Numbered from the stretch's first letter, positions 9,073-17,397 are shown. The stretch is 64,000 nucleotides of DNA from Hamadaea flava (GCF_024172085.1 NZ_JAMZDZ010000001.1:2976001-3040000), one strand, 5' to 3'. Made by a program: numbers and translations. The notes: a model not told the origin generated them from the sequence alone.

Positions 9073-9587
9073 GCCGCGTCCACGAGGTGCGCAGCAGGCA
9101 GGAGCGACGCGCGCACCCGCACGATCGTTCCGTCGGCGACCTCCAGCACGGTCGGGTAGGTCGACACCTGGAAGCCCTCCGACGCCGCGTCGCCCAGCGG
9201 CGAAAGCACGACTCGCGTCGTCTCGGGCAGCTCGGCGAGGATCTCCTGCACGGCCGGATCGGTGCCGGCGCCGGAGATGACGATCACCAGCCCCGGAACG
9301 ACCGCTGAGCGGACCTCCTCGACGAGGCTCGTGCACCCGCCGCAGTTCGGCAACAGGAACACCAAGGTATGCCGTCCGTGGCGCAGATCGGCTTCCGAGA
9401 ATGGTGCGCCGTCGAGCGTGGTGGCCCGGAACGGCCGGACCAGGGCGCCTGCCGACGGCCGGTACGCGGCGGGGTCGACCGGGCCGCTCGTCGTCCGCCA
9501 CCGCCGGATCAGGGAGAAGGTCAGCAGCAGGTTCAGCGTCACCACCACGGCGAGGATCGCCACGGCGGCCGAGAGGACCGTGATCAT
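9069..9587 (-). CDS. MauD/TlpA-like membrane-anchored thiol-disulfide oxidoreductase
   Basis: 172 residues: one N-terminal membrane helix (residues 2-28, ending FSLIRRW), then a thioredoxin fold outside the membrane with the active site NCGGC (a CxxC motif) and the cis-proline loop STYPTVLEV. The topology and the GxPxPxF-type opening resemble MauD, which supports disulfide formation in the methylamine dehydrogenase light chain. Start ATG 9587 has GGAG 8 bases upstream. It sits between the 8-cysteine peptide gene and the exporter, so it likely forms or corrects the disulfides of that peptide. No MauE partner is seen in the window. Confidence 0.85.
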   Translation of the reverse strand: MITVLSAAVAILAVVVTLNLLLTFSLIRRWRTTSGPVDPAAYRPSAGALVRPFRATTLDGAPFSEADLRHGRHTLVFLLPNCGGCTSLVEEVRSAVVPGLVIVISGAGTDPAVQEILAELPETTRVVLSPLGDAASEGFQVSTYPTVLEVADGTIVRVRASLLPAAHLVDAA

Positions 9588-9656
9588 CGTGAGTCTCCGG
9601 TTCGCGTCAGAAAACAGGGCTGCGGGACACAAGGCTGGGGGCACAAAGGCAGGGAC

Positions 9657-9680
9657 GGCGCCGCAGTCGCCTGCGGCGCC
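9657..9680 (-). terminator. Hairpin attenuator between peptide gene and maturation genes
   Basis: Perfect 10-bp GC-rich stem (GGCGCCGCAG with CTGCGGCGCC) around a 4-base loop that reads GCGA, a GNRA tetraloop, in the transcript. It starts 9 bases after the peptide stop codon and is followed by a pyrimidine-rich, not U-only, stretch. It would cap an abundant short peptide mRNA and allow partial read-through into the oxidoreductase, exporter and peptidase genes, as in many bacteriocin operons. Confidence 0.8.
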
Positions 9681-9688
9681 GGTGTGGA

Positions 9689-9892
9689 TCAGCAGCGCGA
9701 GCTGGAGACGTAGCAGTACTCGGTGTAGCAGCTCCAGACGTTCTTGTAGCAGATGTACGCGCCGCTGGCCTGACGCAGACACGTACAGGTGCCGCAGGAC
9801 GAACCCGCTCCCGGGTCGCACGCGCCGGCCTCCGCCTTCGGCAGGAACAGTCCGAGCACGGCATCGCCGGCCCGTCGCATCACCTCGACCAT
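9689..9892 (-). CDS. Cysteine-rich secreted peptide precursor (67 aa, 8 Cys)
   Basis: Small gene with a strong ribosome site (GGAGG, 7 bases before ATG 9892). The leader of about 24 residues (MVEVMRRAGDAVLGLFLPKA, then EAGA) ends in an A-x-A-like signal-peptidase site directly before the first cysteine. The core of about 43 residues has cysteines at 25, 33, 36, 38, 48, 55, 60 and 67, plus many Tyr, Ser and Gly; an even number allows four disulfides. It heads an operon with a thiol oxidoreductase, ABC exporter and S26 peptidase. No lanthionine, YcaO, radical SAM or glycosyltransferase gene is adjacent. I do not recognise the family; a toxin, pheromone, bacteriocin or structural miniprotein are all possible. 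Confidence 0.8.
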   Translation of the reverse strand: MVEVMRRAGDAVLGLFLPKAEAGACDPGAGSSCGTCTCLRQASGAYICYKNVWSCYTEYCYVSSSRC

Positions 9893-9960
9893 GTAAGCCC
9901 TCCGATCAGGAACTGATGATTGGGAATATTGAAGATCGATGGCAGAATGTGCGGCAACAG

Positions 9961-9977
9961 ATTGCACGACATTGCAC
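9961..9977. promoter_or_regulatory. Direct repeats between peptide operon and divergent STAND regulator
   Basis: Two ATTGCAC heptamers at 9961-9967 and 9971-9977, exactly 10 bp apart, so on the same face of the helix. They lie in the 105-bp divergent region shared by the peptide operon (minus) and the regulator gene (plus). Seen from the operon they are upstream of an AT-rich stretch (9925-9940) that could hold its -10. SARP-type activators bind heptameric direct repeats, so this is a candidate activator site (inference). Confidence 0.5.
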
Positions 9978-9997
9978 AGCTCGGGGGGCTGTCCGTT

Positions 9998-12319
9998 ATG
10001 GATTCTGTGGATCCGCCGGATCCCGCTTCGGCGACGACCGCCGACGGTTTCGTCACCGTCCTCGCCCGCTTCCGGGTCTGGTCGGGTAACCCGTCCCTCC
10101 GAAAACTCCAGCAGCACGCCGAGCGACCCGAGGCGCTGCCGCCGACGACGGTCTCCTGGATCCTGAGCGGCAAGGGCCTGCCTCGGCTGCCGCGCTGGGA
10201 GTTCGTCGCCGCCTTCGTCACCGCCTGCCTGCGCTACAGCGGTACGCCGCAGACGCCGTGGGTCGAGGTAGAACGCTGGCGGCAGGCGTGGCGGACACTG
10301 GCCCGAGGGCAGGCCGCCAGCGTCACCACTACGGTGCCCGCACAGCTACCGGCGCCGTATCGCCACTTCACCGGGCGGGAGACGGAGCTGAACCTGCTCG
10401 ACACGGCGTACCGGACGGCCGGGGGCATCGTGGCGATCGTCGGGCCGGGCGGCGTCGGCAAGACGGCCCTCGCCGCGAGCTGGGCACACCAACGCAAGGA
10501 TCAGTTCCCCGACGGGCAGCTGTACGCCGACCTTCGCGGCTTCCACCCCGACCGGCCGATCTCGGCCGACGTCGCGCTGACCGGCATGCTCACCGCACTC
10601 GGCGTACGCCCCTCAGCGATGCCGGACGACCTGCCCGCACGCTCGGCCTTCCTGCGTACGCTGTGCGCCGATCGCCGGCTGCTCATCATCCTCGACAACG
10701 CCCGGGACGGCGAACACGTCCGGCCGCTGCTGCCCGGCAGCGACTCCTGCCTGGTGCTGGTCACCAGCCGGGACACGCTGGCCGGGCTGGTCGGACGAGA
10801 CGGCGCCACCCGGATCCGGCTGGGCCGGCTCGCGGACGAGGCCGCCCTGCGCCTGGTGAACAACGTCATCCGGGCCGCGCACGCCGCCGGACCGCCGGTC
10901 GAAGTGCTGCGCCCCGGACCCGACAGCACCGAACTGGTCGACCTGTGCGGCGGGCTGCCCTTGGCCCTCTGCATCGCCGGGGAGCGTGCCGCCAACGGCC
11001 ACGACCCGATCGCCGACGTCGTCGCCGGCCTGCGCGACGAGACCCGGCGACTGGACCTCTTGTCGCCCGAGGGAGACCCGCAGTTCGCCATCCGGACGGT
11101 GATCGAATGGTCCTACCGGGACCTCGCCCCCGGCGCCCGGGAGCTGTTCCAGGTGCTGTCGCTGCATCCGGGCGAGAGCTGGCCGGTTGAGGCGGCCGCC
11201 GCCCTGGCGGGGGTACCGGTCGGCGAGGCGGCGTCCCGGCTGGATCTGCTCGCCCGGCGGCACCTGGTCGAACACACCGGACCGCAACGCTATCGGCTGC
11301 ACGATCTCGTGCACGCCTTCGCCGCGGAGCGGCTGCGCTCGGCCGACGATGACGGCCTCTCACCGGCCGCCGCCCAGCGACTGTCCACATGGTACCGACG
11401 CATGATCACGGGCATGACGGCCGCTCTCGACCCGGCCGGATACCGGGAGCCGAGTTGGCCCAGCGACGTCTTCTCGTCCGCCAAACAGGCGCTGGCGTGG
11501 GGCGAGCAGGAGCGAGCCACCCTGCGCCGGCTCACGACCGGCGGCACCGACCCGGAACTGGTCTGCGAGCTGGCCGTGGCGCTCGGATCCTTCTACCGGG
11601 CAGCCAAGTACACCCACGACTGGATCGCGGTCAACCGGGCCGGGCTGGTCGCCGCCCGCCGATGCGGCGATCAGGCGGCGCAGGCTCGGCTGCTCACCGC
11701 CCTCGGCCACGCGCACCTGGACTTGGGCCAGCCGGCCAACGCCGCACCGTTCCTGGCGGCGGCGTTGCCGTTGCGGGCCGGGACGCAGGATCAACGGGGG
11801 CTGGCCGTGACGCTCAACAGCCTCGCCATCGCCCATCGGCGTACCGGCCGGCTCGGTCCCGCCGCCCGCCGGCTTCGCGAGGCACTGGCCATCCAGCGTG
11901 CCATCGGCGACCGCGGCGGCCAGGCCCTGACCCTGAACAACCTCGGCAACGTCGCCCGCGACCAGGGCCGATTCGTCGCCGCACTGCGGCATCTCACCGA
12001 GTCACTGACCATTGAGGACGGCCTGGCGCCCAGGAGTTCCCGGTGCATCGTGCTGTGCAGTCTCGGCGAGACCTACCACGCGATGGCGGCGTACGACCGC
12101 GCCGCGGCCCACTTCAACCGCGGCTTGCGGCTGGCCGAAGACCTCGGTGACGTGTGGCAGCAGGCGACTCTGCTCACCGAACTCGGCCACACCTGGTCCG
12201 CCTCCGGCGAGCCGGAGGCGGCCCGCGACTGCTGGCAGCGCGCCGAGCGCATCTTCGCCGCCCGCGACGATCCCCGCGCAGCCGAAGTACGAGCGCACCT
12301 CACGGGACGGAGAGTCTAG
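9998..12319 (+). CDS. STAND regulator: XRE-like N-terminus, NB-ARC, TPR
   Basis: 773-residue regulator. Residues 20-80 form a helix-turn-helix-like region (LRKLQQHAE, TVSWILSGKGLP) typical of actinobacterial XRE/STAND proteins. An NB-ARC ATPase follows with P-loop GPGGVGKT near residue 150, Walker B LLIILDNA and the GLPLAL motif. The tail carries several TPR repeats (ALTLNNLGNVARDQGRF). Start ATG 9998 has a run of six G 9 bases upstream. It is divergent from the cysteine-rich peptide operon, with the ATTGCAC repeats between, so it is the leading candidate for that operon's regulator. The ligand sensed by the TPR part is unknown. Confidence 0.87.
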   Translation: MDSVDPPDPASATTADGFVTVLARFRVWSGNPSLRKLQQHAERPEALPPTTVSWILSGKGLPRLPRWEFVAAFVTACLRYSGTPQTPWVEVERWRQAWRTLARGQAASVTTTVPAQLPAPYRHFTGRETELNLLDTAYRTAGGIVAIVGPGGVGKTALAASWAHQRKDQFPDGQLYADLRGFHPDRPISADVALTGMLTALGVRPSAMPDDLPARSAFLRTLCADRRLLIILDNARDGEHVRPLLPGSDSCLVLVTSRDTLAGLVGRDGATRIRLGRLADEAALRLVNNVIRAAHAAGPPVEVLRPGPDSTELVDLCGGLPLALCIAGERAANGHDPIADVVAGLRDETRRLDLLSPEGDPQFAIRTVIEWSYRDLAPGARELFQVLSLHPGESWPVEAAAALAGVPVGEAASRLDLLARRHLVEHTGPQRYRLHDLVHAFAAERLRSADDDGLSPAAAQRLSTWYRRMITGMTAALDPAGYREPSWPSDVFSSAKQALAWGEQERATLRRLTTGGTDPELVCELAVALGSFYRAAKYTHDWIAVNRAGLVAARRCGDQAAQARLLTALGHAHLDLGQPANAAPFLAAALPLRAGTQDQRGLAVTLNSLAIAHRRTGRLGPAARRLREALAIQRAIGDRGGQALTLNNLGNVARDQGRFVAALRHLTESLTIEDGLAPRSSRCIVLCSLGETYHAMAAYDRAAAHFNRGLRLAEDLGDVWQQATLLTELGHTWSASGEPEAARDCWQRAERIFAARDDPRAAEVRAHLTGRRV

Positions 12320-12332
12320 GTCGCGTCCGCCG

Positions 12333-13370
12333 CTACTGCATGTCCACCAGGAACGGCGCACCCGGGCACGCGGGACAGACGAAGACGCGCAGGGAGCCGT
12401 AGCGCCCGACCATCACGCCGGTCGGCTCCTGGACGGTCAGCCGGTCCGGGTGCTCCCAAGTGATGTGCTGTTCCTCGACCGGCCGCCACCGGTCATACGT
12501 GCCGCCGTCGAACTCACTCGAGTCGATCACCAGCAGCAGGGTCGTCGGTCCTTGGCACTCGGGGCAGGGCGTCGGCAGCAGGTCGGTCAGGTTCCATCTG
12601 GCGTACCCGCCGACTTTCCAGCCGGGCGCCATGACCAGATCCTCGTAGTCGTGCTCCCAGTCGTCGAGCCGGCTTTCGAGGTCGGCGGGCAGCTCCTGCG
12701 AGTACGGGTACTCGACGATCTGCTCGGGATGCAGCCGGCACGGTTCCGGGAGGTAGTCCTCGTTGTCCACCTCGCCGGTCGGCGGCTCGGCGAGGACGCC
12801 GGCGATGTCGATGTCGGCCTGCTGCCGCCAGTACAGCCGCACGGCGGGCCCGGTCAGCCGATCCTGTGCGTGTTCGAACGGGCACCACAGCACTTGCAGC
12901 AGGTCCGCGCCACCTGGGCGGGGCAGGTCAGGGACGTCCCCAGCCCGCAGCTGCGCGACGGCGACCAGCGGCGTCGGCTCCTGCGGCGTACGCGGTCCCC
13001 ATCGATGGCCGACCACCGGTCCATCGCCGCTGCCGCCGAAACCCATGTAGCCAGGGCCGACGACGCGCTCGATCTCCTTGTGCAGCTCCATCTCGCCGGG
13101 AGCCATCACGTGTGCCTGCACGCGCTGTTTCTCCAGTACGCGCAACCGGTCGATCAGATCCGCCGGGATCGGCACCTCGGTCATCCCCATGTGCGGGTCG
13201 TCGCACACCGGCCAGGGCTCGGCGGCCGGCCAGAGCAACGGCCCGCCGATATGACTGTCTGCCACCCCGACCTTGCCCGGGCGGGGATGAAGCCGAGTGG
13301 CTGTACGGCCGAGGGCACGCAGCTCCGGGAAGGCCGCGAGGACGTCGACAAGAGGGTCGGGGGTATGCAC
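12333..13370 (-). CDS. DUF1963-like protein with two CPxC pairs
   Basis: 345-residue soluble protein. The central part (PLVAVAQLRAGDVPDLPRPG, LLQVLWCPFEHA) resembles the YwqG/DUF1963 family, whose function is unknown. Near the C-terminus are two cysteine pairs (PCPEC and CPAC) that could bind zinc. Start ATG 13370. It is convergent with the preceding STAND regulator gene (13-base gap) and divergent from the GntR-ABC operon. No signal peptide or membrane segment is seen. Confidence 0.65.
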   Translation of the reverse strand: MHTPDPLVDVLAAFPELRALGRTATRLHPRPGKVGVADSHIGGPLLWPAAEPWPVCDDPHMGMTEVPIPADLIDRLRVLEKQRVQAHVMAPGEMELHKEIERVVGPGYMGFGGSGDGPVVGHRWGPRTPQEPTPLVAVAQLRAGDVPDLPRPGGADLLQVLWCPFEHAQDRLTGPAVRLYWRQQADIDIAGVLAEPPTGEVDNEDYLPEPCRLHPEQIVEYPYSQELPADLESRLDDWEHDYEDLVMAPGWKVGGYARWNLTDLLPTPCPECQGPTTLLLVIDSSEFDGGTYDRWRPVEEQHITWEHPDRLTVQEPTGVMVGRYGSLRVFVCPACPGAPFLVDMQ

Positions 13371-13405
13371 GGTCGAAGCGTAGAACCAACCGGATCGATT
13401 CGCTC

Positions 13406-13450
13406 TTGACGGCCCCCAGGGGTCTATTCCTATAGTACTAGCTAACTAGT
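13406..13450 (+). promoter_or_regulatory. Promoter and operator of the GntR-ABC operon
   Basis: TTGACG (13406-13411) and TATAGT (13431-13436), 19 bp apart, form a sigma-70-type promoter. Just downstream of the -10 is a perfect inverted repeat, ACTAG (13437-13441), CTAA, CTAGT (13446-13450). Its place fits autorepression by the YtrA-type GntR protein encoded next. Confidence 0.7.
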
Positions 13451-13466
13451 GAAATGAGGCGTGACG

Positions 13467-13856
13467 ATGATGGAGTTCCACCTCGACGGCCGGTCCGGAG
13501 TGGCTCCCTACCTGCAGCTGATCCAGCAGGTCCGGCGGGCCCTGCGGCTGGGGCTGCTGGTCGAGGGGGATCGGCTGCCGACCGTCAAGGAGGTGGTCGC
13601 GAAGGTGGCGATCAACCCGAACACGGTCTCCAAGGCCTACCGCGAACTCGAGTACCAGGGTCTCGTCGCCGCGAAGCCCGGCGTGGGCACGTTCGTCGTC
13701 CGCACGTTGGCCGACGAGTCGATGGTCGCGCACGAGGCACTGCGTGCGGAGCTTCAGGCGTGGCTGGGCAAGGCACGCGCCGCCGGATTGGCCGACGAGA
13801 GCATCGAGGCCCTCATCGCGACCACGCTTCATACCCCCACGGAGGAGTCCAGATGA
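13467..13856 (+). CDS. GntR family regulator, YtrA subfamily
   Basis: About 129 residues: an N-terminal winged helix (YLQLIQQVRRALRLGLL, then RLPTVKEVVAKVAINPNTVSKAYRELE) and only a short helical tail, as in YtrA-type repressors that control ABC operons. Start ATG 13467 has GAGG 7 bases upstream; GTG 13461 would leave no spacing. It overlaps the ATPase gene by 4 bases. It probably represses its own operon through the ACTAG/CTAGT repeat at 13437-13450 until an antibiotic or envelope signal appears (by family). Confidence 0.92.
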   Translation: MMEFHLDGRSGVAPYLQLIQQVRRALRLGLLVEGDRLPTVKEVVAKVAINPNTVSKAYRELEYQGLVAAKPGVGTFVVRTLADESMVAHEALRAELQAWLGKARAAGLADESIEALIATTLHTPTEESR

Positions 13857-14737
13857 CCGAACCCGCGCTCAAGGCAGTGGGTCTGACCAAGCGGTACGGG
13901 CGGCATCTCGCCCTGTCCGGCTGCACTCTCGACATCCCGGCCGGGCGCGTCGTCGGGCTCGTCGGCCCGAACGGCGCCGGCAAGACGACCCTGCTGCAGT
14001 TGGCGGCCGGCATGCTGATGCCGACGTCGGGCTCCATCGAGGTCCTGGGCGGCCGGCCGGCCGCCGGCGCCGACCAGCTGGCCAAGGTGGGATTCGTCGC
14101 CCAGGACACCCCCACCTACGCGAACCTGTCCGTCGCCGAGCACCTCCGTTTCGGCGCGTCCGCCAATCCGCGCTGGGATCAGGCGGCCGCGCAGGGGCGC
14201 ATCGCCCAGCTCGGGCTGAACCCGAAGCAGAAGGCGGGCCGGCTCTCGGGCGGACAGCGAGCCCAGCTCGCGCTCACGCTGGCCATCGCGAAGCAGCCGG
14301 ACCTGCTCATCCTCGACGAGCCGGTGGCCAGCCTCGATCCGATGGCCCGCCGCGAGTTCCTGAGAGGACTGATGGGCTTCACCGCGGAGCACAAGGCGAG
14401 CGTCATCATGTCCTCGCATCTCGTGTCCGATCTGGAGCGCGTCTGCGACTACCTCGTCGTGCTCGTCGCCTCCCAGATCCGCGTCGCTGGTGACGTCGAC
14501 GACCTGCTGGCCGGCCACTTCCGGCTCAGCGGCCCACGACAGGACCGCACCGGTCTGCCACAGGGGGTACAGGTCATCGAGGAGAGCCACGTCGAGCGGC
14601 AGTCGACCTTCCTCGTCCGCGCCGACGGCCCGCTCCACCCCGGGTCGTTCACCGTCGATCCGCTCAGCTTGGAAGACCTGGTCCTCGCGTACATGGCGCA
14701 GGCCACGACCCAACCCGCCGAGGAGGCCGTCCGATGA
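13853..14737 (+). CDS. ABC transporter ATP-binding protein
   Basis: 294-residue ATPase with Walker A GPNGAGKTT, Q-loop FVAQDTPT, signature RLSGGQRAQ, Walker B LLILDEPVASLD and H-loop SSHLVSD. The C-terminal 80 residues are a family-specific extension. GGAGGAG lies just before ATG 13853, which overlaps the GntR stop (ATGA). Together with the next gene it forms a YtrBC-like or drug/peptide ABC-2 exporter; the substrate cannot be told from sequence. Confidence 0.93.
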   Translation: MTEPALKAVGLTKRYGRHLALSGCTLDIPAGRVVGLVGPNGAGKTTLLQLAAGMLMPTSGSIEVLGGRPAAGADQLAKVGFVAQDTPTYANLSVAEHLRFGASANPRWDQAAAQGRIAQLGLNPKQKAGRLSGGQRAQLALTLAIAKQPDLLILDEPVASLDPMARREFLRGLMGFTAEHKASVIMSSHLVSDLERVCDYLVVLVASQIRVAGDVDDLLAGHFRLSGPRQDRTGLPQGVQVIEESHVERQSTFLVRADGPLHPGSFTVDPLSLEDLVLAYMAQATTQPAEEAVR

Positions 14738-15732
14738 TCTGGTTCACCTGGCGCCAGGTCCGGTCCCAGACCGTGATCACCGCGGCGGCACTGGCCGCGT
14801 TCGGCGTCCTGCTGCTCGTCACCGCCGGCATCATCACCGACTTGTACGCCGAAGTAGCGGCCTGTCACAGCGGCTGCGAGAGCGTGGTGTCCACGTTCCT
14901 CGCCCGTTTCCGCGCCAGCGCGGCGTTCCCGACGTATCTCGCGGCGCTGGGCGCCATGTATCTGCTGCCGCTGCTCCTCGGCATCTTCGGGGGCGCACCG
15001 CTGATCGCCCGGGAGCTCGAGAGCGGCACCCACCGTCTGGTGTGGAACCAGTCGGTGACCCGGACGCGGTGGCTCGCGGTCCGGCTCGCGGCGGGCGTCG
15101 CGATCGCGGTCACGTCGACCGGCCTGCTCAGTTGGGCGGTGACCGTCTGGTCGCAGCGGGTGGACTCCGCCTCCCAGGACCGGGTCATTCCGCTGTTGTT
15201 CGGATCGCGTGGGATCCTGCCCGTCGCGTACGCGTTGTTCGCCTTCCTGCTCGGGGTCACCACCGGGATGCTCCTGCGCAAGGTGGTTCCCGCCATCGCG
15301 CTGACCTTGGCGCTCTACGTGGGTTCGGTAGTGGCCATGCCGCTATGGGTCCGTGCCCACCTCGTCCCGCCCGTACATGACACGATCGCGCTGACCGCTG
15401 ACAACGTTCAGGGTCTGTCGCTGAGCCCCAGCAGTGGCCAGATGACGGTCGTCGGCGCGGAGACAGCGAACGCCTGGACTGTCGGCAACCAGACCATCCT
15501 GCCCGACGGGAGCACCTTCACCGGTCCCGCCGACCTCAGCGCGTGCGGCCCGGAAGCCTCCCCGACCACATGCAAGGAGTGGCTCGCCTCGCTCCATCTC
15601 CGACAGGACGTGCTCTATCACCCGGACAGTCACTTCTGGCCGTTGCAGTGGGCGGAGGCCGGACTGTTCGTCGGCCTGGCCGTGCTGCTCGGCGCGTTCT
15701 GCTTCTGGTGGGTCCGCCGCCGGATCGTCTGA
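14734..15732 (+). CDS. ABC-2 type permease
   Basis: 332-residue membrane protein with six predicted helices: an N-terminal helix after MIWFTWRQVRSQ, then a hydrophilic loop, four central helices (including YLAALGAMYLLPLLLGIFGG), a long outside loop of about 90 residues (roughly 215-300) with a cysteine pair, and a last helix before FWWVRRRIV. ATG 14734 overlaps the ATPase stop. Partner permease of the upstream ATPase; convergent with the sigma factor gene that follows. Confidence 0.88.
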   Translation: MIWFTWRQVRSQTVITAAALAAFGVLLLVTAGIITDLYAEVAACHSGCESVVSTFLARFRASAAFPTYLAALGAMYLLPLLLGIFGGAPLIARELESGTHRLVWNQSVTRTRWLAVRLAAGVAIAVTSTGLLSWAVTVWSQRVDSASQDRVIPLLFGSRGILPVAYALFAFLLGVTTGMLLRKVVPAIALTLALYVGSVVAMPLWVRAHLVPPVHDTIALTADNVQGLSLSPSSGQMTVVGAETANAWTVGNQTILPDGSTFTGPADLSACGPEASPTTCKEWLASLHLRQDVLYHPDSHFWPLQWAEAGLFVGLAVLLGAFCFWWVRRRIV

Positions 15733-15750
15733 TCATGCGAACGCTTGCCG

Positions 15751-17007
15751 CTACTCGCCGAGGTTCGCGCGGACCTCGGCGAGTCGGCCGGTCAGGAACA
15801 CCCGCTCGACGTCGTTGTCGGTCAGCGCCAGCGCCTCCGCGTACGCCGAAACCGCTTCCGGCCAGCGTTCGAGGCGACGCAGGAAGTCCGCCCGAGCCGC
15901 ACTGAGGTACGCATACGTGGCCAGCGCCGGTTCGGCGAGCAACGGGTCGAGCGCGGCGAGCCCAGCCGCCGGCCCGTCGCGCATCCCGATCGCGACCGCA
16001 CGGTTCAGCGCCACGACCGGGACCGGCCACAGACTCCCGAGCACGTCGTAGAGCCCGGCGATCTCGGTCCAGTCGGTCGCTTCCCAGGTCGCCGCCTCGG
16101 CGTGGACCGCCGCGATCGCCGCTTCGACGGCGTACCTGGTCGGGCGGCGGCGTAACGAGGTGGCGAGCAGGTCCGTCGCCGCCGCGATCTTCGCTTGATC
16201 CCAGCGGGAGCGATCCTGGTCCGGCAGTGCCACGAACCGGCCCTCGCTGTCGAAGCGCGTCTCCCGGCGGGCGTCGTTGAGCAGCATCAACGCCAGCAGC
16301 CCGGCGACCTCGTCGCGGTCGGGCAGCAGGTGACCGACGAGCCGGGTCAAGCCGATGGCACGGTCGACGAGATCCTGGCGGACCAGCTGAGCGCCGATCG
16401 GCGTGGTGTGGCCGGTGGTGAACAGCAGATGCAGCACTTCGAGGACCGCGCCGAGCCGGGCCGGAAGTTCCTCCCGACTCGGTACGCGATAAGGAATGCG
16501 CGCGGTGGCGATCTTCTTCTTCGCCCGCGACACCCGGGTGGCCATCGTCGGTTCGGACACGAGGAAGGCCCGGGCGACCTCGGCGGTCGACAGCCCGCAG
16601 AGCAGCCGCAGCGTCAGCGCGACCTGGGCCTCGCGCGCCAGCGCCGGATGGCAGCAGGTGAAGATGAGCCGGAGCCGGTCGTCGTCGATCGCCGGGCGCT
16701 CGGGCGCGTCCTCCGGGCCGGGCACACTGTCCGGCACCACCAGCGACGGCAGTACGCGTCGCAGCGTGGTCTCGCGCCGCAGCAGATCCAGCGCCCGATT
16801 GCGGGCGACCGTGGTCAGCCAGGCGCCGGGCCGAGCCGGAATCCCGTCCTGCGCCCAGGTCCGCAACGCCTTCGCGAACGCGTCCTGCGCGCACTCCTCG
16901 GCCAGGTCCAGGTCCCGCGTCAGCCGCACCGTAGCGGCGAGCACGGCGGCCCACTCGCTACGGTGCGCCTCAGCCACGGCCTCGGCCACGGCGACCTCGA
17001 CGGTCAC
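15751..17007 (-). CDS. ECF42-type RNA polymerase sigma factor
   Basis: 418-residue extracytoplasmic-function sigma factor. Regions 2 (DLDLAEECAQDAFAKAL) and 4 (LSTAEVARAFLVSEPTMATR) occupy the first 185 residues; the remaining 230 form the TPR-like C-terminal extension that defines ECF42, which replaces an anti-sigma factor. Start GTG 17007 has GGGGAG 5 bases upstream. The upstream DGPF protein gene on the same strand, 42 bases away, is the hallmark neighbour of this group. Confidence 0.9.
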   Translation of the reverse strand: MTVEVAVAEAVAEAHRSEWAAVLAATVRLTRDLDLAEECAQDAFAKALRTWAQDGIPARPGAWLTTVARNRALDLLRRETTLRRVLPSLVVPDSVPGPEDAPERPAIDDDRLRLIFTCCHPALAREAQVALTLRLLCGLSTAEVARAFLVSEPTMATRVSRAKKKIATARIPYRVPSREELPARLGAVLEVLHLLFTTGHTTPIGAQLVRQDLVDRAIGLTRLVGHLLPDRDEVAGLLALMLLNDARRETRFDSEGRFVALPDQDRSRWDQAKIAAATDLLATSLRRRPTRYAVEAAIAAVHAEAATWEATDWTEIAGLYDVLGSLWPVPVVALNRAVAIGMRDGPAAGLAALDPLLAEPALATYAYLSAARADFLRRLERWPEAVSAYAEALALTDNDVERVFLTGRLAEVRANLGE

Positions 17008-17049
17008 CGGGGCTCCCCAGTCGAGGCGGTCACCAGCGCCTCCACGGCA

Positions 17050-17397
17050 TCAGACGACCGGACGGATCTCGACGCCGCTGTGCGAGGCGTACACCTCGGG
17101 CAGCAGCGCGGCCAGCGCGGTCGCCTCGTCGAGGTCGGCCGCCTCGATCAGGTAGTACCCGCCGAGGACCTCCTTGGTCTCCAGGAACGGGCCGTCGGTC
17201 GACGTCATGGCGCCGCTGTCGTCGGACCGCAGCGTGGTCGCGGTGGCGGAGTCGGCCAGCTGCTTGCCGCCCAGCGACCGTACGCCTGCCGCCGCCTGGA
17301 ACTCCTGGTGCTTCTGGTGATGTGCGGCCCACTCGTCCTGATTCATGCTCGCCCACTTCTGCTCGTCGCCGTAGATGAGCAGCAGATAGTTCGCCAT
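17050..17397 (-). CDS. YCII/DGPF domain protein, partner of ECF42 sigma factor
   Basis: 115-residue protein that opens MANYLLLIYGDE and carries the exact signature DGPF in STDGPFLETKEVLGGYY. These small ferredoxin-like-fold proteins are coded next to ECF42 sigma factors and are often their targets; their activity is unknown. ATG 17397 is preceded by CAGGAT at 6 bases, which could be a -10 for a leaderless mRNA, and by GGAAAGG farther up. Confidence 0.9.
   Translation of the reverse strand: MANYLLLIYGDEQKWASMNQDEWAAHHQKHQEFQAAAGVRSLGGKQLADSATATTLRSDDSGAMTSTDGPFLETKEVLGGYYLIEAADLDEATALAALLPEVYASHSGVEIRPVV

Noticed and set aside
9689-9892. Lanthipeptide or lasso peptide precursor
   Set aside because: No LanBC/LanM/LanKC, and no B/C/E lasso maturation genes are present; a thiol oxidoreductase suggests disulfides instead.
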